Positions 24,138 through 32,948 of a stretch of DNA of 47,400 nt are shown here, in pieces. Where the stretch lies: positions 1 through 47,400 of the forward strand of contig JACVQJ010000009.1 in the NCBI GenBank assembly GCA_015661075.1. Reading direction: 5' to 3'. Below the pieces are notes generated by a model that saw only the letters and a program-made list of their open reading frames with translations, was not told where the DNA came from and ran no database searches. The translations under genes and the position numbers were made by a program. Numbering within the stretch: the first letter of the stretch is position 1; each line of letters starts with the position of its first letter. Origin of the DNA: Parachlamydiales bacterium (GTDB taxonomy: Bacteria > Chlamydiota > Chlamydiia > Chlamydiales > SM23-39).

Positions 24138-25229
24138 GTGTTCGTCGATCGAGTAACATTAAGTCTTTTAGCCGGCAAAGGCGGCAATGGCGCCGTTGCC
24201 TGGCGACGGGAAAAATACATCCCCAAGGGCGGTCCCGCCGGCGGAGATGGGGGAAATGGCGGCTCGATCACGCTCATCGCCGATCCAGAAATCCATTCAC
24301 TTGAGAATTTGCGCAACCGCCGCATCATCAAAGCGCAAAACGGGCAAATGGGCGGAGGGAACAATTGCAAGGGCAAAAACGGCGAGGATCTGATCATCAA
24401 GGTGCCTACAGGCACCCTGGTCAAAGATGCCGCAACGGGTCAAATTCTCTATGATCTGACGCAAAAAGGCCAATCCTGGAAGATTTGCGCCGGCGGCAAG
24501 GGCGGCAAAGGCAATACCCGCTTTAAATCCTCAACCAATCAAGCCCCTTTAATGTTCACCGAAGGCACCGCCGGTGAATCGAAAGAAGTCGAATTGGAGC
24601 TAAAACTCATCGCCGATGTGGGATTCGTAGGCATGCCCAACGCCGGCAAGTCGACGCTGATCTCGCAGCTCGCCCACATCTCTGTCAAGATCGCCCCCTA
24701 TCCATTCACAACCCTGCGACCCAATCTCGGCCTCGTCGTCTTCAGCGATTCATCGCGTCTATTGATCGCGGACATTCCCGGCATCATCAAAAACGCTCAT
24801 GAAGACCGCGGACTGGGACTTGCCTTTTTACGCCATATCGAACGCTGCTCCATCCTCGTCTTTGTGATTGAATTGTCTCCATGGGAAGAGACTCGCGATC
24901 CTTTTGAAGAGTTCTGTATGCTGAGATCCGAGATCGAAGCCTACAACCCCTCTTTGCTGGAAAAGCCCTTCCTCGTTGCCCTGAATAAGATTGACATCGA
25001 GGGCAGCGATGCTCTCATCGGCCCATTTCGCGAGCGATATTCTGGCCTCTTGTTCGAAATTTCGGCGCAAAATGGAATGGGCTGCGACGCCCTCAAAACA
25101 ACGCTTCATGACCTCAAGGCGATTGCAGATTCGCAGGGCCAAACGCATTCGGCAACAGTTGATCCAGCTGCTTTTGAAAGTGAATGCGGCCTTGCTCATC
25201 CGCTGCCATTTCTTCCTCTAATTGACTGA
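24138..25229 (+). CDS. obgE: GTPase ObgE/CgtA
   Basis: Obg GTPases assist large ribosomal subunit assembly. The protein (363 residues, GTG start with AGG upstream) has the glycine-rich Obg fold ('LSLLAGKGGNGAVAWRREKY', 'GGPAGGDGGNGG'), then the G domain: 'GMPNAGKSTLI' (G1), 'DIPGII' (G3), 'ALNKIDIE' (G4). The final 25-30 residues ('ESECGLAHPLPFLPLID') look unlike a normal Obg end and face a protein-like antisense frame, so the native C-terminus may have been replaced. Order rplU-rpmA-obgE is widespread. Confidence 0.95.
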   Translation: MFVDRVTLSLLAGKGGNGAVAWRREKYIPKGGPAGGDGGNGGSITLIADPEIHSLENLRNRRIIKAQNGQMGGGNNCKGKNGEDLIIKVPTGTLVKDAATGQILYDLTQKGQSWKICAGGKGGKGNTRFKSSTNQAPLMFTEGTAGESKEVELELKLIADVGFVGMPNAGKSTLISQLAHISVKIAPYPFTTLRPNLGLVVFSDSSRLLIADIPGIIKNAHEDRGLGLAFLRHIERCSILVFVIELSPWEETRDPFEEFCMLRSEIEAYNPSLLEKPFLVALNKIDIEGSDALIGPFRERYSGLLFEISAQNGMGCDALKTTLHDLKAIADSQGQTHSATVDPAAFESECGLAHPLPFLPLID

Positions 25230-25350
25230 CTTCTTTAATGCGCATAGACGTCCCCCACCGCACCAATTCTTTTAGCATCAATACATTGTGATTCAGCGGG
25301 TGACATTTTAAAATGACGCCGACACGAAAACGGAAAAAGTAGACTTCAAT

Positions 25351-25419
25351 TCCATAAATCTTGGGCAAAGTGCCCCAATGAAGGGCTTTTTCCAACTCAA
25401 ACCGCTGGCACCCTCTCAA
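25351..25419 (-). pseudogene. Possible middle fragment of a DUF4143-type ATPase
   Basis: The minus-strand frame reads 'RFELEKALHWGTLPKIYG', which resembles the segment after the ATPase domain of DUF4143 proteins ('..LEKALRWGTLP..'). No start codon other than TTG is present. The frame runs on without stop to 25114, antisense to obgE, but I do not recognise that part. It lies next to copy C of the palindrome, as the Walker-bearing fragment lies next to copy B. Confidence 0.35.
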
Positions 25420-25427
25420 CCTAATTT

Positions 25428-25455
25428 GTAAGAAAATATTGTCAATATTTCTTAC
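25428..25455. repeat. 28-nt imperfect palindrome
   Basis: GTAAGAAA and TTCTTAC frame TATTG/CAATA, giving a nearly perfect inverted repeat ending CTTAC just upstream of copy C. It could be a left-end hairpin of the same element (inference). Confidence 0.45.
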
Positions 25456-25476
25456 ACGACAAGACTAAGTTAAATA

Positions 25477-25529
25477 TCTTGCCTAGACCCACCCCTTAAG
25501 GGGTGGGTCTAGGCAAGAAGTGCGTTCAA
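25477..25529 (+). repeat. Terminal palindrome of the hairpin repeat, copy C
   Basis: 25477-25518 is a perfect 42-nt palindrome (TCTTGCCTAGACCCACCCCT arm, no loop). It is followed by AGTGCGTTCAAA, identical to the flank of copy B in inverted orientation. Shared sequence starts at AAATATCTTGCC and ends at TTCAAA. The minus-strand reading of this palindrome supplies the last codons and stop of rhuM. Confidence 0.8.
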
Positions 25530-26508
25530 ATTCCTTAATGGTTTCAAGAAAGTGTTGTTCTACCAAAGAGGGGGCGTCAAGGATCTGCTGTTGGTATTTG
25601 GAATATTCCGCTCTGGCCTTATCAAGAGCTTCTTCATGGCTTATCTTCCCGGCATGGGAGAGAATATCCCGGGAGGCCATCCGGAGGAAATCGTCAAGCT
25701 TGGCAATCCAATCTTTCATATACATGGGAGTGCGGCTTAAAGCTTGCAGTTCAGCAAAATCTAGGTAGAGAGATACGATCAGATTGAGAATTTTTAACTC
25801 CTCTTCATTGAGGTAATTTTTTGCAATTTCTGCATCGACCTGTCTTGGTTTCTTGCCGGACCAGGAGGTAAGACCCATATTTGTTTTTTCAGCATTGGCC
25901 CGAGAATAGATGATTTCAGCAGCTGTATGCCCGTGAGCTGCCCAGTGCATTTTGTTTTGCACTACTCTGAAAAACTGTTTTGAGCTTTCCGTTTTCGGGT
26001 CGTAGTCAATACTTGTAGCGTAAATATCGAGGACCTTGCGCCAGAATACTTTTTCAGAGGACCGGATGTCTCTGATCCTGGCCAAAAGTTCATTGAAATA
26101 GTTCCCTCCGCCGCTTCGCTTAAGCCGTTCATCATCAAGCGTGAAACCTTTAATCAAATATTCCTTTAATCTTTGAGTGGCCCAGATGCGGAACTGGGTA
26201 CCTCTATGTGAACTTACCCTGTATCCCACCGAAATAATCACATCGAGGTTGTAATGCGTCACCTGATAATTTTTGCCATCTGCGGCAGTATGCCGGAATT
26301 TCCGGCATACTGAATTTTCTTCTAATTCCTTCTCCGTGAATATGTTTTGTATGTGCTCCCCAACTGTTCTTCGATCTTTATCAAATAATTCGCTCATTTG
26401 GGCTTGATTCAGCCAAACGGTTTCATCTTGCAGGCGTACTTCGATCTTAGTTTGACCATCTTCTGTCTGATAGAGAAGCAAAGAACTGTTTGTGGAGATA
26501 GCGTCCAT
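25483..26508 (-). CDS. RhuM family protein
   Basis: This 341-residue protein belongs to the 'virulence RhuM' family, first named in Salmonella SPI-3 and common on mobile islands. Its biochemical role is not established. Diagnostic segments are 'VWLNQAQMSELFDKDRRTVG', 'EENSVCRKFRHTAADGKNYQ', 'HYNLDVIISVGYRVSSHRGT' and 'FRIWATQRLKEYLIKGF'. The body is essentially full length. The final residues 'TSCLDPPLKGWV' are encoded by the inserted palindrome (copy C), which replaces the native end. Its neighbourhood (repeat, IS remnant, two tRNAs, ATPase fragments) indicates acquired DNA. Confidence 0.9.
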   Translation of the reverse strand: MDAISTNSSLLLYQTEDGQTKIEVRLQDETVWLNQAQMSELFDKDRRTVGEHIQNIFTEKELEENSVCRKFRHTAADGKNYQVTHYNLDVIISVGYRVSSHRGTQFRIWATQRLKEYLIKGFTLDDERLKRSGGGNYFNELLARIRDIRSSEKVFWRKVLDIYATSIDYDPKTESSKQFFRVVQNKMHWAAHGHTAAEIIYSRANAEKTNMGLTSWSGKKPRQVDAEIAKNYLNEEELKILNLIVSLYLDFAELQALSRTPMYMKDWIAKLDDFLRMASRDILSHAGKISHEEALDKARAEYSKYQQQILDAPSLVEQHFLETIKEFERTSCLDPPLKGWV

Positions 26509-26608
26509 CCTTTCCTTTTACCAATTGGTTTCGCTTAAGCGACTAGCATAGCCATATGTAGAAAAAAATTCTACCTCTACAAATTGTGCAGGCTGGTAAA
26601 AATCGCGT

Positions 26609-26683
26609 AGATAGAACCACCTTCGATCACTCAGATAGAGCCACCCCTTCGATCACCAAGATAAAGCCACCTCTTCATCGAGA
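26609..26683. repeat. Three imperfect 24-26 nt tandem repeats
   Basis: Three units beginning AGATAGA/AGATAAA, followed by CCACC and TTCGATCAC-like sequence, lie at 26609-26632, 26633-26658 and 26659-26683. Such arrays occur at the ends of some insertion sequences. They overlap the end of the transposase remnant. Confidence 0.65.
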
Positions 26684-26792
26684 AGAGTGGCAATTCGCGA
26701 TACTTGTGCGGAGCTGAATTCCGTGCCGCACATCTCCTCGGTAACTTTTTTGATCTGACCAATCGATCTTAGCGCTTGATTTTCAGTTACTT
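26653..26792 (-). pseudogene. IS256/mutator-type transposase fragment
   Basis: A 46-residue minus-strand frame reads 'IKKVTEEMCGTEFSSAQVSR' then 'IATLLDEEV', matching the '..V..I.EELCG..FS.S.VSRL...LDEE.' region of mutator-family transposases. In-frame stops close it on both sides, so most of the gene is gone. It marks a decayed insertion between rhuM and tRNA-Phe. Confidence 0.65.
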
Positions 26793-26932
26793 AAAAGGAG
26801 CGTGAAAGTGATTACCGTAATTTTAACGGAATCGACACCCCAGCAATCCCTTTTTAGGAACCCTATTTGGGTGATTAAGGATTGGAAATCTCAACTCCGT
26901 TGGATTTCCGTTATTCTCCGGCAAGAGAAATG
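26793..26932. other. Downstream region of tRNA-Phe with a hairpin
   Basis: No gene is seen. A strong hairpin (26884-26895 with 26899-26909, one bulged T) lies about 25 nt beyond the tRNA 3' end on the minus strand. There is no clear T-run, so it may serve in processing or termination. Confidence 0.45.
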
Positions 26933-27005
<73 letters not shown>

Positions 27006-27067
27006 AAATGAAATGAAACCAAAAGCGAAAATAATAGATGGCAGAGGGAATATTATCAACAAAGCTC

Positions 27068-29104
27068 TTAATCGCTGCCTGTGGGCTGCAGCTCTTTTAA
27101 CGAAGAAACAGGGTGAGCCTGCTCTTCCAGGCGAATCATATCCTTAACAATATCAACGGCTTCGATCATTTGCAGATCTGTTGTCACAGCCGGGGCATCA
27201 TCGATCGAATTCGGCGGAAGCATACTCAATCGGGAGCGAACTTGTTCATGTTTTCGAAGCATTTTTTGAAAATCAAGGTTTTTCGCCATCCTTGCTTCGC
27301 TGTTCTTGCGCAGCTCGGGAAGATTTTTTTTCCAAAACGAGACAATGCGCTGCAAATAGGGCATATATTTGCTCTGAAATAGACGCTTGGTTTTGGCGTC
27401 GAGATCGCTGAGAGGATCGACGAAGGCGGGCTTGACCCGATCCGCTGTTAGAGGATATTCCAAATATCTTTCGCCAATATTATAAGGCGCGTAACTCGTT
27501 GGAACCACAATATCCGCCTTCACACCCTCGATCTGGGTCGTGCGGCCTGAAGCAGTATAATACTTGCCAACAGTAACCTTAAAAAAGAGCTCGGCGTTTT
27601 CATCCGTTACCGTTTGATACTGGATCGATCCTTTGCCAAACGTGCGCTCATCACCGACAATAAGGCCGACTCCGTAATCCTGGAGAGCTTGCGCGACGAT
27701 CTCAGATGCCGAAGCAGACATTTTTGAAGTGAGGACCACCAGCGGACCATTAAAATAGCTGCGGCCAACGATATTGCGAAGATAGTGAATCTCTCCGTGG
27801 CCATATTTCGAAATGACGACTACGCCATTCGAAAGAAAGAGACCTGCCACCTTCACGGCCTGGCTTAAAAATCCGCCGGAATTTTCCCTTAAATCCAGAA
27901 CAAGCCCGCGCAAAGGACCGATCTTCTGAAATGCTTTGATCGCTTCTTTGATGTCTTTTTCAGAACTCAAACCATCGGAACTTTCATAAAAGGAGTAAAG
28001 AGATATTTTGCCAATGATACCATCCTCTACTTGATCCCAGCTCGTGGTCAATCGCGCCTCATTCATGACGATCGGCCTTTTAGGAAGCGAGACGTGAAAA
28101 ACGCTCGAGCGGCCTGATTCATCCTGTCTCTTGATGCCCAGGACAATTTCTCTACGGTTTACTTTTTTCAATAAATCAAGAACCTCTTCAAACGAAGCGG
28201 TTTCAACGCTCGCGCCATCAATCTCCACTAACACATCATTGACCTGAATTTTCCCGCTTTGTTCCGCAGGAGATCCCTTAACCAACTCGGAAATCATCAC
28301 TCCATCAACGCCCTCGAACAGGATCACACCAACGCCTTCAAACTGCTTTTCAAGGCTCAGGCGCATCTCATGGGCCTCTTCCGGACTGAAAAACGAAGAA
28401 TGGGTATCGAGACTTTTAGCAAACGCTTTCAAAACGCGCAGGGCAAACTGGTGCTCCATCTGCTTGAGATCCATCTGCGTGTCATTATTTTTTTGAAACA
28501 GATAGGCGTTTTCCAGGCGGCGCGCTTTTTTATCGAACAGGGCGATCAGCTTTGCCTTTCTGTCTTGCGACGACAGATCACTGCGAGACTGATGATAGAG
28601 ATAAAAGCGGGTTATGCGGCCTTTTTGGCGCTCCACAAGCTCATTTTCGGTTTTGGCATACTGAGAATGATTGCCTGAAGACGTGGCCCGGATCTCTTTA
28701 TTATCTTCAATCAGACGGGCATTCAGGGAACTGCGGTTGTTCTGGGCGCGGAGAATCGCTCGCTGAATCGACTCATTCAGGACTAAAAAATCGCTAAAAT
28801 CTTCCTGTTTCATTTTTTGGACGATCCGTTGAGCCGTCTCATCGGACATTTGCAAAAACTCCATCACTTCTGAGGCGAGCAGATAGCTCTTTTCAGAATC
28901 AAACTGCTCAATATATAGCTTAAAACTGCGTCGAACGATCGTAGGATTCAATTCCCGATTCTCGATATGCAAAGAAAAAAGCCGTTCCATGACGCGATGA
29001 ATATCGCTCTGGTGTAATAAAGGTTGTGTCGGAAAAACAGGCGCTAGCCAGACACAGAAAAATAAAAAAATCAACATTAGGCTGCGCTTCATCCACATCT
29101 CCAT
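27068..29104 (-). CDS. tsp: C-terminal processing protease (tail-specific protease, S41)
   Basis: The product has about 678 residues from the ATG at 29104. Alternative ATGs at 29098 and 29092 are close, and the open frame begins at a TTG at 29152. A signal peptide is clear ('MKRSLMLIFLFFCVWLAPVF'). The N-terminal helical domain is followed by a PDZ domain ('GVGVILFEGVDGVMISELVK', 'GKIQVNDVLVEIDG') and the S41 catalytic core. The nucleophile Ser lies in 'SKMSASASEIVAQAL' (about residue 460) and the general-base Lys in 'RTFGKGSIQYQ' (about 490). It degrades or processes periplasmic proteins at C-termini. C. trachomatis has tsp beside rpsL as here; it is distinct from CPAF. Confidence 0.93.
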   Translation of the reverse strand: MEMWMKRSLMLIFLFFCVWLAPVFPTQPLLHQSDIHRVMERLFSLHIENRELNPTIVRRSFKLYIEQFDSEKSYLLASEVMEFLQMSDETAQRIVQKMKQEDFSDFLVLNESIQRAILRAQNNRSSLNARLIEDNKEIRATSSGNHSQYAKTENELVERQKGRITRFYLYHQSRSDLSSQDRKAKLIALFDKKARRLENAYLFQKNNDTQMDLKQMEHQFALRVLKAFAKSLDTHSSFFSPEEAHEMRLSLEKQFEGVGVILFEGVDGVMISELVKGSPAEQSGKIQVNDVLVEIDGASVETASFEEVLDLLKKVNRREIVLGIKRQDESGRSSVFHVSLPKRPIVMNEARLTTSWDQVEDGIIGKISLYSFYESSDGLSSEKDIKEAIKAFQKIGPLRGLVLDLRENSGGFLSQAVKVAGLFLSNGVVVISKYGHGEIHYLRNIVGRSYFNGPLVVLTSKMSASASEIVAQALQDYGVGLIVGDERTFGKGSIQYQTVTDENAELFFKVTVGKYYTASGRTTQIEGVKADIVVPTSYAPYNIGERYLEYPLTADRVKPAFVDPLSDLDAKTKRLFQSKYMPYLQRIVSFWKKNLPELRKNSEARMAKNLDFQKMLRKHEQVRSRLSMLPPNSIDDAPAVTTDLQMIEAVDIVKDMIRLEEQAHPVSSLKELQPTGSD

Positions 29105-29495
29105 ATGGCTCTTTAGCACTTCATTCGGTTCGCTATTAGAGCGCCGGATCAAAACTTTTAGGAAAAACAGGAGGCGGACGAGATTGTAAGGTCCAAAAAT
29201 TTCAAACTTAGCGTCGTAAGCTTGGCCTTATCCCCCCTAGCCTCCCGTCTTGATTATAATAACAATTAAATTTAATATTCAAATAAAATAATAAAAAAAC
29301 TTTAGTCACAGCTATAAGTAATAGACATGTAAATTGATATATAGAAATAAACAAATAAACAAACAAAGCTATTCTAGCCGATCCGTACCTTGCGGAGGCA
29401 AAGAATGGCTTTCATAATTTTTGAACTTCAAAGAAATAGAGCTTCCATGTATATTCCTCTGCTATCCTTAGCTTAATTTTTAGGAGAATGGCTTC
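29105..29495. other. Divergent region between tsp and the str operon
   Basis: No gene is evident in this A+T-rich 391-nt stretch. It includes a short AAATAAACAAA-type direct repeat around 29346-29365. It should hold the tsp promoter and the str operon promoter. Confidence 0.5.
29427..29455 (+). promoter_or_regulatory. Candidate promoter of the str operon
   Basis: TTCAAA (29427-29432) and TATATT (29450-29455) are 17 nt apart, about 40 nt before the rpsL start codon. The -10 is good and the -35 is partial. Confidence 0.45.
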
Positions 29496-29867
29496 ATGCC
29501 AACGATTAACCAATTAATTCGCAAGGGCCGTGTCGACAAAGTCAGACGCAAAAAAGCCCCTGCCTTGCAACAGTGCCCGCAGAGACGCGGTGTTTGTCTG
29601 CAAGTCAAGACGAAAACACCGAAAAAGCCCAACTCGGCCTTAAGAAAAGTGGCCTGGGTTCGCTTATCGAACGGCCAGGAAATCATCGCTTATATCCCAG
29701 GCGAAGGTCATAACCTGCAAGAACATAGCATCGTACTGGTTCGCGGCGGACGAGTGAAAGACCTCCCCGGCGTGCGATACCACATCGTTCGCGGCTCTCT
29801 GGATTGTGCAGCCGTCAAAGACCGGAAAAAATCCCGTTCTAAATACGGGGCGAAAAAACCGAAATAG
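29496..29867 (+). CDS. rpsL: 30S ribosomal protein S12
   Basis: The 123-residue protein has the S12 hallmarks '[12 protein letters not shown]', '[20 protein letters not shown]', '[20 protein letters not shown]' and '[12 protein letters not shown]'. Lysines at the usual streptomycin-resistance positions are wild type. TAGGAG precedes the ATG. It is the first gene of the str operon. Confidence 0.98.
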   Translation: MPTINQLIRKGRVDKVRRKKAPALQQCPQRRGVCLQVKTKTPKKPNSALRKVAWVRLSNGQEIIAYIPGEGHNLQEHSIVLVRGGRVKDLPGVRYHIVRGSLDCAAVKDRKKSRSKYGAKKPK

Positions 29868-29916
29868 TAATGCCAAAACACTTGAGAGTTTTTACTAAGA
29901 TTCTTAAAGGTGTTTT

Positions 29917-29976
29917 TGCTCGCGGAGTGCGCTGCTCTACCAGAGCGCTCCACGAGCAGGCTCCATTGCGGGAGCC
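29917..29976 (+). promoter_or_regulatory. Two hairpins in the rpsL-rpsG intercistronic region
   Basis: A long stem (29917-29934 with 29941-29958, two mismatches and one wobble, 6-nt loop) is followed directly by a second 6-bp stem (29959-29964 with 29971-29976). No T-run follows. They sit 36 nt before rpsG. In E. coli S7 binds the rpsL-rpsG junction to repress translation, so this may be an S7 operator (inference). Confidence 0.55.
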
Positions 29977-30012
29977 GGGTGAAGGAAACGATTAACACTC
30001 AGGAAGAAAGAA

Positions 30013-30486
30013 ATGTCTAGAAGACGTCGCGCCGAAAAGCGCCGTATCGATCCCGATCCGATTTACCAGAGCCAGACGCTCGCCAAGTTCGTCAATAAAC
30101 TCATGTATGGCGGCAAAAAGTCGACAGCTCGCGCCATTGTCTATGCTGCATTGGAAAAATTTGCAGAGAAACTCAAGGCCGAAAATCCTTTGGCTGCATT
30201 TGAGCAAGCTCTGGAAAATGCCAAGCCGTCACTGGAAGTCAAGTCCCGCCGCATCGGTGGAGCCACTTACCAGGTTCCGGTAGAAATCGCACCTGACCGC
30301 CGCGTTGCGATGGCCATGCAATGGATTATCACTTTTGCCCGCGCCAAGCCAGGCCGCTCGATGACTGAAGGACTATCCTCCGAACTCGTCGATTGCTATA
30401 ACAATCAGGGCGCGACGATCAAAAAGAAAGACGACACGCACCGCATGGCGGAGGCGAACAAAGCCTTTGCCCATTATAAATGGTAA
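30013..30486 (+). CDS. rpsG: 30S ribosomal protein S7
   Basis: The 157-residue protein has the S7 signature 'DPIYQSQTLAKFVNKLMYGG', 'VKSRRIGGATYQVPVEI' and ends '..DDTHRMAEANKAFAHYKW'. AGGAAG lies six nt upstream of the ATG. It is followed at 9 nt by fusA. Confidence 0.98.
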   Translation: MSRRRRAEKRRIDPDPIYQSQTLAKFVNKLMYGGKKSTARAIVYAALEKFAEKLKAENPLAAFEQALENAKPSLEVKSRRIGGATYQVPVEIAPDRRVAMAMQWIITFARAKPGRSMTEGLSSELVDCYNNQGATIKKKDDTHRMAEANKAFAHYKW

Positions 30487-30495
30487 GGGGCAATC

Positions 30496-32586
30496 ATGAG
30501 TAAACGGCCTGAGAGCGACAAGCTGGAAAACGTGCGTAATATCGGCATCATGGCGCACATCGATGCCGGCAAAACGACGGTCACCGAGCGTATTCTGTAT
30601 TATTCCGGGCGTCTGCACCGCATTGGCGAGGTTCATGAAGGCTCGACGACGATGGACTTCATGGAACAGGAGCGGGAGCGCGGCATTACGATTACATCCG
30701 CTGCTACAACCGTTCACTGGAAAGACTCCAAGATCAATATCATCGACACGCCGGGCCACGTAGATTTCACCATCGAAGTGGAGCGGTCTTTGCGCGTTCT
30801 CGACGGCGCTGTCGCTGTATTTTGCGCAGTAGCCGGCGTGCAGCCCCAGTCTGAAACCGTCTGGCGCCAGGCCAACCGCTATGGCGTCCCCCGTATCGCA
30901 TTCGTCAACAAAATGGACCGCACCGGAGCCGACTTTTTCAAAGCGGTCCGTTCGATGCGCGAAAAACTACACGCGAATGCCATTCCCGTCCAATGTCCGA
31001 TTGGAGCGGAATCGAACTTTAAAGGCATGGTCGACCTGATCACCATGAAAGCCTATCTGTTCCACGACGAGACGCTCGGCTCGAAGTACGATACCGAAGA
31101 AATACCGGCTAATCTTCTTGAGCAGTGCAAAAAAATGCGCATGGAAATGCTCGAAGAGATTGCGACGATCGACGAGAGCAACGATGTTTTCATGACGAAG
31201 GTCCTCGAAGACCCGGACTCGATTACCGAAGACGAAATTCACGCCGTTATTCGCCTTGGTGTGATCTCCAATAAAATCAACCCTGTTTTGTGCGGAACGG
31301 CATTTAAGAATAAAGGCGTTCAGCAGATTCTCGACGCTGTCGTACACTGGATGCCCTCTCCGCTCGATCGCGGCATGATTCGCGGCCATAAACTCGACTC
31401 AGACGAGACGGTGGAGATCTCTCCATCGGATGACAGCCCTTTTTCCGCGCTGGCGTTTAAAATCATGACCGACCCGTATGTCGGGCGTTTGACCTTTATC
31501 CGTATTTATAGCGGCACCTTGCCCAAAGGCACCACGCTGCTCAATTCGACCAAGGATAAACGAGAGCGCATCTCGCGCTTGCTTGAAATGCACGCCAACC
31601 AGCGGAAAGATCGCGACGAATTTTATACCGGCGACATTGCGGCCGTGATCGGATTGAAATACACCAGCACGGGTGACACGCTTTGCACGGAAAATAATCC
31701 TCTTCTTTTGGAGAAGATGAACTTCCCTGATCCGGTGATTTCAATGGCGATCGAGCCGAAGACGAAGGCCGACCGCGAAAAACTTTCGATGGCTCTTTCT
31801 TCTCTTTCAGAAGAAGACCCCACGTTCCGCGTCAGTACGAACGAAGAAACGGGGCAGACGATTATTTCCGGAATGGGCGAGCTGCACCTCGACATCATCC
31901 GCGACCGCATGCTGCGCGAATTCAGCGTCGATGCCAATGTCGGAAAACCGGAGGTTTCGTACAAAGAAGCCATCACGTCTCCCGCACATACTGAGACGAA
32001 GTATATCAAGCAATCCGGTGGACGAGGTCAATACGCCCACGTCTGCCTGGAGATCGAGCCGAACGAAACGGGCAAAGGCAACGAGATTGTCAGCAAGATC
32101 GTTGGCGGCGTCATTCCGAAAGAATACATCACTCCCGTCATCAAAGGGATTGAAGAAGGATTGCAGACGGGCGTTCTGGCGGGCTATCCGCTGGTGGACG
32201 TCAAGGTCGCCATCGTATTCGGATCGTACCATGAAGTCGACTCCAATGAAATGGCGTTTAAGATTTGCGCTTCCATGGCCATTAAAGACGCCGCTCGTAA
32301 AGCAAAGGCGGTCATTCTCGAGCCGATCATGAAGGTCGTCGTCGAAACGCCGGAACAAAACGTCGGCGACGTCATCGGCGACATTAACCGCCGCCGAGGA
32401 AAAATCCTCGGTCAGGAAACGGTTCGAGGCACGGTCGAAGTGACCACTGAAGTGCCGCTTTCTGAGATGTTCGGCTACTCGACGCAGTTGCGTTCGATGT
32501 CTTCGGGTCGTGCGACCTATACGATGGAACCAAGCCATTTCGAGCGGGTTCCAGTGAAAATTCAAGAAGAAATTGTGAAAAAGTAA
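30496..32586 (+). CDS. fusA: Elongation factor G
   Basis: The 696-residue translocation GTPase has G1 'AHIDAGKTT', switch region '[12 protein letters not shown]', G3 'DTPGHVDF', G4 '[10 protein letters not shown]' and the EF-G domains II-V through '[20 protein letters not shown]'. Length is typical. The start has AAGGGG upstream. Order rpsL-rpsG-fusA-rpsJ, with no tuf, matches chlamydiae. Confidence 0.98.
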   Translation: MSKRPESDKLENVRNIGIMAHIDAGKTTVTERILYYSGRLHRIGEVHEGSTTMDFMEQERERGITITSAATTVHWKDSKINIIDTPGHVDFTIEVERSLRVLDGAVAVFCAVAGVQPQSETVWRQANRYGVPRIAFVNKMDRTGADFFKAVRSMREKLHANAIPVQCPIGAESNFKGMVDLITMKAYLFHDETLGSKYDTEEIPANLLEQCKKMRMEMLEEIATIDESNDVFMTKVLEDPDSITEDEIHAVIRLGVISNKINPVLCGTAFKNKGVQQILDAVVHWMPSPLDRGMIRGHKLDSDETVEISPSDDSPFSALAFKIMTDPYVGRLTFIRIYSGTLPKGTTLLNSTKDKRERISRLLEMHANQRKDRDEFYTGDIAAVIGLKYTSTGDTLCTENNPLLLEKMNFPDPVISMAIEPKTKADREKLSMALSSLSEEDPTFRVSTNEETGQTIISGMGELHLDIIRDRMLREFSVDANVGKPEVSYKEAITSPAHTETKYIKQSGGRGQYAHVCLEIEPNETGKGNEIVSKIVGGVIPKEYITPVIKGIEEGLQTGVLAGYPLVDVKVAIVFGSYHEVDSNEMAFKICASMAIKDAARKAKAVILEPIMKVVVETPEQNVGDVIGDINRRRGKILGQETVRGTVEVTTEVPLSEMFGYSTQLRSMSSGRATYTMEPSHFERVPVKIQEEIVKK

Positions 32587-32592
32587 GGGACT

Positions 32593-32910
32593 ATGGGCAA
32601 ACAACCAAGACAAAGAATCCGCATCCGCCTGAAGGCATACGACCAGCGCCAGCTGGATCGATCGACTGCGGACATCGTAGAAACAGCAAAACGAACCGGC
32701 GCACGCGTCGTAGGGCCCATTCCCCTACCGACCAAACGGCAGGTCTTCACCGTCCTCCGCTCGCCGCATGTCGACCGCAAATCGCGCGAACAGTTCGAAA
32801 TGCGCACCCACATCCGCATGTTAGATCTATTGAATCCCACCCTCGACACGATCGACAAGCTGAAAGTATTGCCTGTCGCATCCGGCGTCGACATCAAGAT
32901 TAAAGCCTAA
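32593..32910 (+). CDS. rpsJ: 30S ribosomal protein S10
   Basis: The 105-residue protein has '[20 protein letters not shown]' and '[20 protein letters not shown]', diagnostic of S10 (NusE). It follows fusA by six nt and ends the operon before a strong terminator. Confidence 0.98.
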   Translation: MGKQPRQRIRIRLKAYDQRQLDRSTADIVETAKRTGARVVGPIPLPTKRQVFTVLRSPHVDRKSREQFEMRTHIRMLDLLNPTLDTIDKLKVLPVASGVDIKIKA

Positions 32911-32921
32911 CCAATTGAGAT

Positions 32922-32948
32922 ACCGAGGGACTTTTCCCTCGGTGTTTT
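32922..32948 (+). terminator. Terminator of the str operon
   Basis: A perfect 9-bp stem (32922-32930 with 32935-32943) with a CTTT loop is followed by GTTTT. It overlaps the stop of the convergent lipoprotein gene and may act in both directions. Confidence 0.88.

Noticed and set aside
27068..29104. CPAF protease
   Set aside because: The PDZ-S41 layout and the position beside rpsL match chlamydial Tsp. CPAF lacks this context.
31807..32613. 268-codon frame antisense to fusA
   Set aside because: It is a shadow of a highly conserved G+C-rich gene and its translation resembles no protein.
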